Assembly (NCBI RefSeq): GCF_033063295.1
Contig: NZ_JAWJZH010000002.1
Span: 1-58,360, forward strand
Length of the DNA stretch: 58,360 bases
DNA from: Nitrosomonas sp. Is35
GTDB lineage: Bacteria > Pseudomonadota > Gammaproteobacteria > Burkholderiales > Nitrosomonadaceae
Reading direction: 5' to 3'
Shown: piece after piece, positions 1 through 9,490 of the stretch
Position numbering within the stretch: the stretch's first letter is position 1
Layout of the letters: each line of letters begins with the position of its first letter
Program-made: the position numbers and the translations under genes
The notes under the pieces: model-generated
Seen by the model: only the letters and a program-made list of their open reading frames with translations
Database searches by the model: none
What the model was told of the DNA's origin: nothing

Positions 1-540
1 GGAAGCGGTCACATCAAGCAAATATTCGTTCTCACGCACAATGTCTACTTCCACAAGGAAGTCACCTACAATCCTAAGCGAAAAGATGTAGCCATGAACG
101 AAGAAACATTTTGGATCGTCCGCAAGCCAGGGTTGGCTTCAAAGGTCGAGAAGCACTCGACCAACCCCATCAAAACGTCATATGAGTTGCTGTGGGCAGA
201 AGTTCGAAAATCTGGACGCTCAAATCTGGCAATACAAAACACGCTTCGCCGTATTCTCGAAAACTACTTCAAAATTCTAGGGGGTATTGATTTTGATCAT
301 CTGTGTGCAATGTTCGAAGGAAGAGAGAAGATTATCTGCAAGTCACTCTGCTCGTGGGTACATGATGGGTCGCATTACGCACATGACGACCTTTACATTA
401 CAGTTGATGAAACAATGGTTGATTCCTACTTGAAAGTCTTCAAAGCGATCTTCGAGAAATCTGGGCATGATGCACATTACAGGATGATGATGGGTGACTC
501 ATTCACAGATGGAAGCGATATTGAGGTCACTAAAGCATGA
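1..540 (+). CDS. C-terminal part of RloC-like AAA_13 ATPase (continues from the window end)
   Basis: The frame is open from base 1 and continues in phase from the last codon of the window (58358-58360), so this is the distal part of the gene that starts at 56666. Joined, the protein is 744 residues. Just past the seam comes LTHN (residues 576-579 of the joined protein), the switch histidine that follows Walker B in ABC-type ATPases. The remaining ~165 residues form a helical C-terminal domain with LRRILENYF and WVHDGSH motifs. RloC and PrrC carry their anticodon-nuclease domain at this position, but I cannot confirm a catalytic set by eye. The stop codon overlaps the mod start (ATGA, 537-540), which implies translational coupling. 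The internal ATG at 94 is not the true start. Confidence 0.85.
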   Translation, partial: GSGHIKQIFVLTHNVYFHKEVTYNPKRKDVAMNEETFWIVRKPGLASKVEKHSTNPIKTSYELLWAEVRKSGRSNLAIQNTLRRILENYFKILGGIDFDHLCAMFEGREKIICKSLCSWVHDGSHYAHDDLYITVDETMVDSYLKVFKAIFEKSGHDAHYRMMMGDSFTDGSDIEVTKA

Positions 541-2198
541 AGCAGAAACTCGAACTGACCTGGATTGGCAAAGAGAATCGGCCTAAGCTGGAGCCGCGTA
601 TCTTGCTGGAAGACCCGGCGAAGAGTTATCACGCGAAGCATCGGGTGACGGATGGCGATATCTTCGACAACCGGCTGATCTTTGGTGACAACCTGTTGGC
701 ATTGAAGGCTCTTGAGGCGGAGTATTCTGGCAAGGTGAAATGCGTGTTTATTGATCCGCCTTACAACACCGGCAGCGCATTCACCCATTACGATGACGGA
801 GTGGAACATTCAATTTGGTTGTCGCTAATGCGCGACCGACTGGAGATTATCCGGCGGTTGCTGTCTGATGATGGTTCGTTGTGGATTGCAATTGACGACA
901 ACGAAGCGCATTACCTGAAGGTGCTATGCGATGAAATTTTCGGACGGTGCGAATTTTTGGCGAATTTAGTTTGGCAGTCAAAGGACACGCCAGGCAATAA
1001 CAGCACTGGTATTGCACAGACGCACAATCACATACTTGCCTATCGGAAATCTGAAGCGTTTAGCCCAAATCTGTTGAGTCGGAATGAAAAACAAATTGCA
1101 ACATACAAAAATCCCGACAATGATCCCAATGGCCCTTGGCTCGGCACACCCTTGACTCGGGCAGAGCATCGCGACCGTGACTATTACGCGCTACGCAACA
1201 AGGCTGGTAGAGAGGTATGGCCTCCCAAAGGCAGCAGTTGGCGGAGACCCCCAGATAAATTGAAGCAGTTGGAAGTGGAAGGAAGAATCTACTGGGGAAA
1301 GGATGGCAACTCCGAGTTTCCGATGGAAAAGAAGTACCTGTCGGAAGTTAAAGAGGGCGTGGTAAATCAGACATGGTGGCCGTACGATTTTGCCGGAAGC
1401 ACACGGAACGCGAGTGCTGAGCTTAAAGGAATATTCGGAGGCGAAAAATCATTTGATACGCCAAAGCCTGAAAGACTTCTCTATCGCATTTTGGAACTCG
1501 CATCCAACCCCGGCGACCTCATCCTCGATTCCTTCGCCGGTTCCGGCACCACCGGCGCGGTCGCGCACAAGATGGGCCGCCGCTGGATCATGGTGGAGCT
1601 GGGTGATCATTGCCACACGCACATCATCCCGCGCCTGCAAAAGGTTATTGACGGCGAAGACCAAGGTGGCATTAGCGAAGCAGTAAATTGGCAAGGCGGC
1701 GGCGGTTTCCGCTATTACAAACTCGCACCCAGCTTGTTGCAGCAGGATGCCTACGGGCAGTGGGTCATCAACAAGGAATACAACGCTGAGATGCTGGCGC
1801 AAGCCTTATGCAAGCTGGAAGGATTCACCTATGCACCTTCTGGAGTGCATTACTGGATACACGGGCATTCCACCGAGCGGGATTTTATCTACGTCACCAC
1901 GGCAAACCTGAACCACGAACAGTTGCAGCAGCTTTCCGATGAAGTGGGATCGGAGCGAAGTTTATTAGTATTGTGTACTGCTTTTCGTGGCCGTGGCGAG
2001 TATCTGAATCTCACCGTGAAGAAAATCCCTAAGCAGGTGCTGTCACGTTGTGAATGGGGGCACGATGATTATTCGCTACGAGTTGAAAATCTTCCCAAAG
2101 CTCCTCCTTCAGTTGAAAAAGAGAAAACCAGAACCAAAGGACAAAATGCCGCGAATTCTGTGCAAGGCAGGTTGTTGTTTGGTGAGGAAATGGAATGA
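537..2198 (+). CDS. mod: Type III-like adenine-N6 DNA methyltransferase (Mod)
   Basis: Transfers a methyl group from SAM to adenine in a short recognition site, and in type III enzymes also supplies site recognition for Res. At 553 residues it is the usual type III Mod size. Catalytic motif IV DPPY is at residues 73-76 and the SAM-binding motif I FAGSGTTG at 333-340. This order, DPPY first, is the beta class used by type III Mod proteins, with the target-recognition region between (about 140-290). A further ~200 residues follow motif I. The start overlaps the stop of the upstream ATPase (ATGA), and a zeta-like kinase follows after about 120 bases. All expected motifs are intact, so methylation activity is likely. 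Confidence 0.9.
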   Translation: MKQKLELTWIGKENRPKLEPRILLEDPAKSYHAKHRVTDGDIFDNRLIFGDNLLALKALEAEYSGKVKCVFIDPPYNTGSAFTHYDDGVEHSIWLSLMRDRLEIIRRLLSDDGSLWIAIDDNEAHYLKVLCDEIFGRCEFLANLVWQSKDTPGNNSTGIAQTHNHILAYRKSEAFSPNLLSRNEKQIATYKNPDNDPNGPWLGTPLTRAEHRDRDYYALRNKAGREVWPPKGSSWRRPPDKLKQLEVEGRIYWGKDGNSEFPMEKKYLSEVKEGVVNQTWWPYDFAGSTRNASAELKGIFGGEKSFDTPKPERLLYRILELASNPGDLILDSFAGSGTTGAVAHKMGRRWIMVELGDHCHTHIIPRLQKVIDGEDQGGISEAVNWQGGGGFRYYKLAPSLLQQDAYGQWVINKEYNAEMLAQALCKLEGFTYAPSGVHYWIHGHSTERDFIYVTTANLNHEQLQQLSDEVGSERSLLVLCTAFRGRGEYLNLTVKKIPKQVLSRCEWGHDDYSLRVENLPKAPPSVEKEKTRTKGQNAANSVQGRLLFGEEME

Positions 2199-2322
2199 TT
2201 GTTGTGAAGAAATTAGATCATTCTGCGGTAACTGTTAAATCACCTGCGCCAGTTTATTCAAAAATTGCGCTGCAAGTGAGTGAAAACTTCAAACATCCCA
2301 TTTTTTCCTGTTGGTCTTTGTC

Positions 2323-2838
2323 ATGAAGAAAATTATCATTATTGCCGGGCCAAATGGAGCTGGAAAAACGACTTTCGCCCGGGAATTTTTGCCCAATGAA
2401 GCAGGTTGCCCAAAGTTCGTAAATGCTGATTTGATCGCGGCGGGTTTGTCGCCATTTGCACCGGATGTGGCTGCAATGAAGGCAGCCCGTATTATGCTGG
2501 AAAGTATTAAAGAGCTTGAAGAACACGGTGAAAGTTTTGCCTTTGAGACTACGCTTTCTGGGTTGACTTATGCGCACCGGATTCGCCGCTGGCGCGAAGC
2601 TGGTTATCATGTCACGCTGTTTTTCTTGTCGTTGCCGAATTCACAAATGGCCATTGATCGTGTGGCGGAACGTGTGCGCCAGGGGGGTCATGATGTGCCG
2701 AGTGAAGTTATCCGTAGACGTTTTGCAGCGGGGTTAAGAAATTTTGAACAAGTTTATCGTGATGAAGTGGATGCTTGGGCGTTGTATGACAATGCAGGCG
2801 ATGAGCCGGTGCTGATTAATTGGGGAGAAAAGTCATGA
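2323..2838 (+). CDS. Zeta-toxin-like P-loop kinase
   Basis: A P-loop kinase of 171 residues. MKKIIIIAGPNGAGKTT at the N-terminus contains Walker A (GPNGAGKT), followed by NADLIAAGLSP and FAFETTLSG, the pattern of zeta-toxin/UDP-N-acetylglucosamine kinase-like proteins. Classical zeta toxins phosphorylate UDP-GlcNAc and block cell-wall synthesis; substrate and toxicity are inferred here. The ATG at 2323 was chosen because the protein then opens directly into the beta-strand before the P-loop; a TTG at 2311 is possible. The stop overlaps the start of a small basic protein (ATGA, 2835-2838), the layout of a toxin/antitoxin pair. Its position between mod and res is unusual. Confidence 0.75.
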   Translation: MKKIIIIAGPNGAGKTTFAREFLPNEAGCPKFVNADLIAAGLSPFAPDVAAMKAARIMLESIKELEEHGESFAFETTLSGLTYAHRIRRWREAGYHVTLFFLSLPNSQMAIDRVAERVRQGGHDVPSEVIRRRFAAGLRNFEQVYRDEVDAWALYDNAGDEPVLINWGEKS

Positions 2839-3014
2839 ACCAAAAAAGTATTGAGTTGGCAAAAGATCCAGATTTGGCGGGTTCATTGGTTGCAATCCGC
2901 CGCGCTGCTCTGCGGGCGAGACAACTAGCAGCCAGCACGAATACTGAACTTGTTGTTTTGCGCGATGGCAAATGTGTGCATATAAAGCCAAGCGGAGAAC
3001 AAAAACCACGATGA
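2835..3014 (+). CDS. Small putative antitoxin partner of the zeta-like kinase
   Basis: A 59-residue protein with an alanine/arginine-rich helix (IRRAALRARQLAA) followed by a short strand region (TELVVLRDGKCVHI). Small proteins of this shape often accompany solitary zeta-like kinases and are presumed to neutralise them. This resemblance is from memory of the family and no domain search was possible. ATG at 2835 is preferred because GGGGAG lies 7 bases upstream and the ATGA overlap couples it to the kinase. Its own stop overlaps the res ATG (ATGA, 3011-3014), so kinase, small protein and Res form a coupled chain. It could instead be an accessory peptide of the restriction complex. Confidence 0.55.
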   Translation: MNQKSIELAKDPDLAGSLVAIRRAALRARQLAASTNTELVVLRDGKCVHIKPSGEQKPR

Positions 3015-5698
3015 ATCGTCATGTCAACGCCATCGCCGGACGATTGAGTTTGCGTGCGCCGCAACGCCGTTCGCTGGAAATTCTGGATCGAATCACTGAG
3101 ATTGCTCCGCCAAGAAAAGACAGAGATCTTCTGGCAACACTGGAGATTATTCGTAGTGAATTTCCATCCGTCACAGATTTCGAACGCGAGTTTCCGTCAC
3201 TGTGCTTTGCACTGGCTACAGGTGTCGGTAAAACCCGTTTGATGGGTGCATTTATCAGTTATCTCCATTTGGCGCACGGCATCAGCAATTTCTTTGTGTT
3301 GGCACCTAATTTGACGATCTACAACAAACTGATCACGGATTTCAGTGACCGCACGCATCCGAAGTATGTGTTCAAGGGTATTTCGGAATTTGCTATTGAT
3401 ACACCTGCCATTATCACGGGTGACAATTACAATCAGCATGATCCGTCAAGTGGTACGCTATTCGGCGGCATACGTATCAATATCTTCAATATCTCAAAAA
3501 TTAATTCTGAGGTACGTGGTGGCAGAGCTCCGCGTATCAAACGATTATCTGAATATATCGGCGAAAGCTATTTTGATTATCTGGCCGGACTACCCGACCT
3601 GGTACTTTTGATGGATGAATCGCATCGATACCGCGCCAGTGCTGGCATCAGGGCAATTAACGAGCTGAAACCGATTCTGGGGTTGGAGTTGACGGCCACA
3701 CCGTTCGTGGAAGGCACCAAAGGAGCTGTACCGTTCAAGAATGTGATCGTGGATTATCCGCTGGGCAAGGCGATGGAAGATGGCTTTGTGAAAGAACCCG
3801 CCGTGGTTACGCGCAAGAATTTTAATCCGGCTGGTATGTCGTTAGAAGAAATCGAACGGATGAAGCTGGAAGACGGTGTACGCCTGCACGAGAGCGTGAA
3901 AGTCGAGTTGGAAACTTACGCCAGAGAAACCAGCGATCCTATTGTTAAGCCATTCCTGCTGGTGATTGCCCGAGATACGACCCATGCCGGTCAGTTATTG
4001 GCGTTGATCCAGTCCGATGGTTTCTTCGAAGGGCGCTACAAAGACAAGGTCATTCAGGTTGATTCGAGCCGAACCGGTGTGGATGAAGAAGAAATGATCG
4101 AGCGGCTATTGAAGGTGGAACAGCCTGAAGAGCCGACTGAGATCGTCATTCACGTCAATATGCTGAAAGAAGGCTGGGACGTAACCAATCTCTATACTAT
4201 CGTGCCGCTGCGTGCTGCCAATGCACGTACCCTGATTGAACAATCCATCGGTCGTGGTTTACGGCTGCCTTATGGTAAACGCACGGGTGTAACGGCGGTT
4301 GATAGGCTGAATATCGTGGCCCATGACAAGTTTCAGGAAATAATCGACGAAGCAAACCGACCTGATTCCGCCATTCATCTAAAGGCAGTGGTGCTGGATA
4401 ATAATGAACTCGATCAAAAGACAGCAACTATTGTTTCTCAATCCCAAGTAGCTGCCCAATTAGGCATAAAGCCAGCTGATATCAATGCCAGTACACAAAT
4501 TGCGGGGCAAAATGTGCAGCCTCTTTTCACCAAACCAGAAGAGCAAAAAGTGGCACAAATTGCGTTTGAGGTAATCCGCAAAATGGAAAATCAGCCGAGG
4601 GCTGTGCCCACATTAGCGCATTTGAAAAACCCGGAAGTTCAGGCTGCTATCGTTAAGGCAGTGCAAGAACAACATAGACCCATACAGTTGGAACTCGAAG
4701 GAGTGACAGAATTGCCGGATTTTGCAGCCGTTGTGGCTAAAACGGTCGAATTAGTTACCCGGAAGACAATTGATATTCCACGTATTCTAGTCGTGCCCAA
4801 GGGAGAAGTGAAAGCTGGTTTTAGACCATTTACTCTGAAATTAGATACATTAAAATATCCGGCGGTGTCCGATGAACTATGGATACAGCACCTGCGTACC
4901 AGTCAGCGAGATGAAATGACTTTGGGCGCTGGCGGTATTGAAGAAAAGCGGATAGAAGATTATGTCGTCAGCGGCTTGATGGATTTTGATGATGTTTCTT
5001 ACGATGATCAAGCAGACTTGTTGTATGACTTGGCTGCGCAGACCGTTAAGCATTTTTGCAGTTATTTGTCTGAGGATGAAGCACGTAAGGTTTTGCGTTG
5101 CTATCAGCGTGACATTGCACGCTTTATCCATGCACAAATGCAAGATCATAGCTGGGAAGAAACGGTGGATTATGAGGTGGTGGTGAGCAAGGGATATGTT
5201 GAACTCAAGCCCAGCGCATACACCTATTCGGTCAATGAGCCAGCGGCGGATTACCGTGTCTCGCCCGCCGACAAGAGCAATATGTCAAAGTACGTTTTCA
5301 GCGGTTTTACACGTTGCCTGTATCCCATACAGAAGTTTGCTTCAGATGCAGAGCGTGTGTTGGCAGTCATTCTTGACCGCGATGCTATCAAGTGGTTTAA
5401 ACCGGCAAAGGGACAATTCCAGATTTTCTACAAGCAAGGAGCTGATCATCCTGAATATCAGCCGGATTTTGTTGCTGAAACTAATAATGCGATCATCATG
5501 CTTGAACCAAAGGCTAGTAATCAAATGACCGATCCGATCGTTATGGCAAAAAAGGAAGCTGCTATCAAATGGTGCAAGAATGCTTCTGACTACGCCATAG
5601 CCAATGGTGGCAAGCCTTGGCGCTATGTTTTGATCCCTCATAACGCAATCGCACAAAATATGACACTTGAAGGATTGGTTCAACAATTTATTTCATAG
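3011..5698 (+). CDS. res: Type III-like restriction subunit (Res), helicase-nuclease
   Basis: ATP-dependent translocase/nuclease that acts with Mod on unmodified DNA. The 895-residue protein has Walker A ATGVGKT at 69-75, a DEAH-type box variant DESH at 202-205 and helicase motif VI around QSIGRGLRLP. Near the C-terminus QPDF is followed by LEPKAS, a PD...(D/E)xK nuclease signature, so cleavage is probably intact. The longer frame begins at 2972, but ATG 3011 overlaps the stop of the preceding small gene (ATGA) and gives a Res-like N-terminus, so it is preferred. It is the last gene of the defence operon and faces a convergent HNH/DGQHR gene. Confidence 0.88.
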   Translation: MNRHVNAIAGRLSLRAPQRRSLEILDRITEIAPPRKDRDLLATLEIIRSEFPSVTDFEREFPSLCFALATGVGKTRLMGAFISYLHLAHGISNFFVLAPNLTIYNKLITDFSDRTHPKYVFKGISEFAIDTPAIITGDNYNQHDPSSGTLFGGIRINIFNISKINSEVRGGRAPRIKRLSEYIGESYFDYLAGLPDLVLLMDESHRYRASAGIRAINELKPILGLELTATPFVEGTKGAVPFKNVIVDYPLGKAMEDGFVKEPAVVTRKNFNPAGMSLEEIERMKLEDGVRLHESVKVELETYARETSDPIVKPFLLVIARDTTHAGQLLALIQSDGFFEGRYKDKVIQVDSSRTGVDEEEMIERLLKVEQPEEPTEIVIHVNMLKEGWDVTNLYTIVPLRAANARTLIEQSIGRGLRLPYGKRTGVTAVDRLNIVAHDKFQEIIDEANRPDSAIHLKAVVLDNNELDQKTATIVSQSQVAAQLGIKPADINASTQIAGQNVQPLFTKPEEQKVAQIAFEVIRKMENQPRAVPTLAHLKNPEVQAAIVKAVQEQHRPIQLELEGVTELPDFAAVVAKTVELVTRKTIDIPRILVVPKGEVKAGFRPFTLKLDTLKYPAVSDELWIQHLRTSQRDEMTLGAGGIEEKRIEDYVVSGLMDFDDVSYDDQADLLYDLAAQTVKHFCSYLSEDEARKVLRCYQRDIARFIHAQMQDHSWEETVDYEVVVSKGYVELKPSAYTYSVNEPAADYRVSPADKSNMSKYVFSGFTRCLYPIQKFASDAERVLAVILDRDAIKWFKPAKGQFQIFYKQGADHPEYQPDFVAETNNAIIMLEPKASNQMTDPIVMAKKEAAIKWCKNASDYAIANGGKPWRYVLIPHNAIAQNMTLEGLVQQFIS

Positions 5699-5769
5699 AG
5701 CTTTTGTACAAACCAAATAAGCATTGTTGGTCTCTGCAAACAAGGTATCCATAATACTCAATCAGTCTA

Positions 5770-7374
5770 TTACCGAATCATCTCGATAAGGTTTAAGGGT
5801 TGCGCCAACACGGTCATGCCCTGGGGCGTTCGTCCTGTTTCAAAAACAGTTTTCCAAAAACCATTATTTTGTTTGCCGCCGAACACTGTATCCGAAAGGT
5901 CCGTGTTCACCCAAAGCGGCATAGCCATAAGGTTCTCAAGGAATTTTCGGATATTCTCCCAAACTTGATCAGGAAATGGAATTTGGAATAATCGTCCCAT
6001 AGGATCTGGCCTTCCCAATGTTATAAAGTATGTTCGTGCAACCTGTCCAACCAATTGAAGCCAGTTATAAACAATTTCCTCCTTGCTCATACGATACGCT
6101 CGTAGATGATCGTGCGCGAAGGTTTCACCTTTCTGTAGTTTGCTTTCAATTTTGTCAGTGCCAACCTCCGGATCGAACTTGTCAATATAAATCAGCTCCG
6201 CGATTAAATTCATTAGGTGCAGAATCTGCTTGCATTCAACAATACGGGGATTCTCACCCTCTTCTGCTCGGAAATTGATGGGTGTATCCAACACTTCTTG
6301 GTATATAAAAAAAGAATAGAAGGTTTTCTCTATTGTGCTATATGACAATGGTGATTCCTTCCCTCGTCCGCCCAAATCTATGTAGTCACGAAGCCTATTA
6401 CCAGAATCTGATGTTACACCATTACGAACCGCATCAAGAATATAGCGTTTGATTTCTTTCGATTGCCCCTTAAAATGATTAACCAAGTCGCGTTCGGAGA
6501 AACTTAAATCATCTTCTGGCCGTCCCGTCTCTTTCAGGAAACGCTGAATACGATCTTGATATAGAGAACTTCCAAGATGACGTTGAACCGATTTATCAAA
6601 AGCTACTTGCTTGAGCGTAGTACCCGCATTCGTATTGGTTGTGATCAGCGTATCATGATCAGGGTCAATGAATACTCGAACAGGTAATGCTCTTGCTCCC
6701 AACATGATCTGCGCAGCCGCTTTATGTTGACCATCAAAAACATGTATAGCGCTTTTGCCACTTTCACTATTCATCCAAGCTAGCGGCACATGAAGCTGCG
6801 GCCGCTTTTTGTAGAATTCTTCTACCAGCTTTGAGATATTGGGCCCAATAGTACGTGGATTAATATGATCGTCATGCGCAAGGTACTGAATCGGAATATT
6901 AGCAAAAAAGAAACGGAACCCACTCAATTCATCTTGGTATACCGGCAGGGAATGGAGCGAATTATCGCCAAGCTCCCCCATACTGTAAGTTATTATATTC
7001 TCTGATAACTTGAAATCTAGTTTGTAATTACCACCGCTGGCATTTTGCAGCAAGTCACCTAGGTTCGGACTTCGATTTTCGTTAGCCAGCTTCTCTTTAA
7101 GTTGTTTGAAGCGATGCAACACTCGTGCAACCTCAAGGTTGGATGCCTGCTTTGAACGATTGCAGCTAGCATGGGTCAACGCAAAATTAACAGGATCATC
7201 TTTGCCCCGATCATTAAGTGGAACAACGTGATCAACATCAAGAAAGTCCTTATGTATTTCCAGATCTATTGCTTGCTCACATATAAAGCAATTGCCATGC
7301 TGCAAAGAATGCAATTTGGCAATCAGCACTTGACGTTCATCAGGCTTGAGACGGGAAAGGTAAAGTGATGTCAT
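5770..7374 (-). CDS. HNH nuclease fused to a DGQHR (DndB-like) domain
   Basis: A 534-residue two-domain protein. The N-terminus has an HNH nuclease fold: C29xxC32, DVDH at 46-49, then NFALTHASCN with the conserved Asn and His and a second zinc cysteine. The middle carries FDGQHK (213-218) followed by an NTNAGTTL stretch typical of DGQHR-family proteins, the family of the DNA-phosphorothioation regulator DndB. The C-terminal ~250 residues are helical and unassigned. No other dnd genes are present, so a role in phosphorothioation is unsupported; a sensor-nuclease defence factor is the inference. It is convergent with res, 71 bases apart. The ATG at 7374 starts a well-formed domain. Confidence 0.75.
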   Translation of the reverse strand: MTSLYLSRLKPDERQVLIAKLHSLQHGNCFICEQAIDLEIHKDFLDVDHVVPLNDRGKDDPVNFALTHASCNRSKQASNLEVARVLHRFKQLKEKLANENRSPNLGDLLQNASGGNYKLDFKLSENIITYSMGELGDNSLHSLPVYQDELSGFRFFFANIPIQYLAHDDHINPRTIGPNISKLVEEFYKKRPQLHVPLAWMNSESGKSAIHVFDGQHKAAAQIMLGARALPVRVFIDPDHDTLITTNTNAGTTLKQVAFDKSVQRHLGSSLYQDRIQRFLKETGRPEDDLSFSERDLVNHFKGQSKEIKRYILDAVRNGVTSDSGNRLRDYIDLGGRGKESPLSYSTIEKTFYSFFIYQEVLDTPINFRAEEGENPRIVECKQILHLMNLIAELIYIDKFDPEVGTDKIESKLQKGETFAHDHLRAYRMSKEEIVYNWLQLVGQVARTYFITLGRPDPMGRLFQIPFPDQVWENIRKFLENLMAMPLWVNTDLSDTVFGGKQNNGFWKTVFETGRTPQGMTVLAQPLNLIEMIR

Positions 7375-7573
7375 TAATAGTTTTTATCAGATCAAGTTTG
7401 CGGCATTAATCGTGAGTATGCCAAATATTTCAATCCTGCTAGTTAATAATCAATAAATAATTGTACGACTCTAATATCTCTAAACTGCTCACTTTGCTCT
7501 TGGGGTGCGATGAATTAATCGGCGTTTCCTTAAATAAAATAGATACTTTAGACCTGGTATGGGCAAAATCTTA

Positions 7574-9286
7574 TTAAATTACCATAATGTCAGCATTGGT
7601 TAGATTTAATCCAATTCCAATTTTCGCAATCTGAATGGCAGCAGCTGCTCCATTACCATCAGCGTCATAAGCCAAAGTACCGCTTGTTTTGTTATAAATG
7701 ATGAAATCATTTGCATCTGTTGCTTGAGTACCAACCTTGAATTGAGCGGGCGCTAAGATGCCTGGAGTTGTTAATGCTGAAAATACAGCATTTTCTAACT
7801 GAATCGTGTCATTGGTTACGTTATAGTCCGTTATCGTATCAATGTGACCTTTGGTAGAAAATCGGAAAAAATCATTTCCCAAACCACCTGTAAGTTTGTT
7901 AGAACCAAGTTTTCCATCAAGAGTATCGTTTCCCCCTCCTCCAGTTAGCTGATTGACTGCATTATTTCCTATTAGCACATTAGCCGATCCGTTACCTGTT
8001 CCATTAATTATCGTAGTGCCGCTAAGAGTGAGGTTTTCGACATTAATCGGCAATGTATAAGTCAATTTGCTATTTACATTATCATTTCCTTCGTTGAGTT
8101 TCTCAATGACCTTATCTCCGATATTTTCAACAAAAAAAATGTCATTACCCAATCCACCAGTCATGGTATCTGCGCCGGACCATCCTCTGAGGATATCATT
8201 ACCGGCTCTTCCATTAAGAACATTACTACTTTCATTTCCGGTCAAATCATCATTAAAATTGCTACCCGTCAGATTTTCGATATCAACTAAAGTGTCTCGT
8301 CCAGCTCCAATGGTATTTTGCCCTACTGTAATCAGCAAAGAAACATTTACTCCAGCAGAGGAGTTAGCATAGGTGACCTCATCTTTTAGCGACGGTGTGC
8401 CAGTCAATTCATCGTCTCCTGATGTACTAACGAGTAATAAACCACCATTTACGAAGAAAAATATACTTCCACCCCTTTCACCTACAAAGGCATCTTGATC
8501 ACCATCGTTATCAATATCTGCAAAGCTTGGACTAGATTCCAAACCTATATCAATCAATCCAAATGGATTAGTGTGGGCAGCGGCAAATACCGGGTTATTG
8601 GCTGTGCCTGTATTTCTAAAAAACGTTGTGCTGCCGTCCTCTTTACCAACAAAGGCATCTTGATCGCCATCACCATCGATATCTACGAAGGCTGGATTAG
8701 CGTCGAATCCTACATCACTTAATCCAAACGGATTAATTCTAGCAGCGGCAAATACTGGATTAGTAGCTGTACCGGTATTTCTAAAAAACAATGTATTGCC
8801 ATCCGATTCACCCACGAAGGCATCTTGATCGCCATCATCGTCGATATCAACAAAGGAGGGGCTGGCACGGTAGCCATCGTAAACTAGGCCAAATGGATTA
8901 ATGATTGATGCAGCAAATTCTGGAATGGTCGATGTGCCTGTATTTTCAAAAAAATATTTTTCTCCTGAATGATAATAGCCACCTCTACCCACAAATAAAT
9001 CTAAATCCCCATCGCCATCTATATCAACTAATGTAGGATGAGCGTACTCACGTACAAGACCCACTCCAAACGGGTTTAAAACTGGAGAATCAAATTTCGG
9101 ACTATTTCTTGTGCCAATATTCCAATAAAACGCCAAGCCATCATCGTACTCACCTACAAAGGCATCTAAAGCGCCATCACCATTTATATCAGCAAAGACG
9201 GGATTAACATAAAACCAGCCAGCATCGCCGTAATCGCGCAGCCCAAATGGATTGGTTGTAGTTAAAGTAAACACTGGATCTGCCAT
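7574..9286 (-). CDS. FG-GAP/VCBS-repeat and RTX calcium-binding protein, probably T1SS-secreted
   Basis: A 570-residue protein. The N-terminal half has five repeats of about 50-55 residues built on D(I/L)DGDGDxDxFVG and FFxNTGT...NPFG, the calcium-binding blade motif of FG-GAP/VCBS propellers. After residue ~300 come RTX nonapeptide-type stretches (GRAGND, GGLGND, GGGGND). The C-terminus, with a YDADGNGAAAA-type motif, resembles type I secretion substrates. No Sec signal peptide and no T1SS genes are nearby, so export would rely on chromosomal genes. ATG 9286 is preferred over 9298 because GAGG sits 6 bases upstream of it, inside the longer reading. It probably serves in adhesion or surface matrix. 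Confidence 0.75.
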   Translation of the reverse strand: MADPVFTLTTTNPFGLRDYGDAGWFYVNPVFADINGDGALDAFVGEYDDGLAFYWNIGTRNSPKFDSPVLNPFGVGLVREYAHPTLVDIDGDGDLDLFVGRGGYYHSGEKYFFENTGTSTIPEFAASIINPFGLVYDGYRASPSFVDIDDDGDQDAFVGESDGNTLFFRNTGTATNPVFAAARINPFGLSDVGFDANPAFVDIDGDGDQDAFVGKEDGSTTFFRNTGTANNPVFAAAHTNPFGLIDIGLESSPSFADIDNDGDQDAFVGERGGSIFFFVNGGLLLVSTSGDDELTGTPSLKDEVTYANSSAGVNVSLLITVGQNTIGAGRDTLVDIENLTGSNFNDDLTGNESSNVLNGRAGNDILRGWSGADTMTGGLGNDIFFVENIGDKVIEKLNEGNDNVNSKLTYTLPINVENLTLSGTTIINGTGNGSANVLIGNNAVNQLTGGGGNDTLDGKLGSNKLTGGLGNDFFRFSTKGHIDTITDYNVTNDTIQLENAVFSALTTPGILAPAQFKVGTQATDANDFIIYNKTSGTLAYDADGNGAAAAIQIAKIGIGLNLTNADIMVI

Positions 9287-9490
9287 AATAATCCTCATGA
9301 GTAATTAAAAAATAATCCCTAAGTGAAATAAATAACTGCTTTCATGTTAATTTATGAAAATTAATTAGTTAACTATTGATTCTACGTGAAAGAGTTTTAA
9401 TTTTCTAAGTCTTAGAGAAAAATGAGCCCTACCATCAAAAAGCTTACTTACATTTCCGGAGTTTTAGCTTACTCAATTTGAAAAATCACT

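Noticed and set aside
94..540. Stand-alone 148-residue gene starting at ATG 94
   Set aside because: The frame is open from base 1 and continues in phase from the window end, so the ATG is internal.
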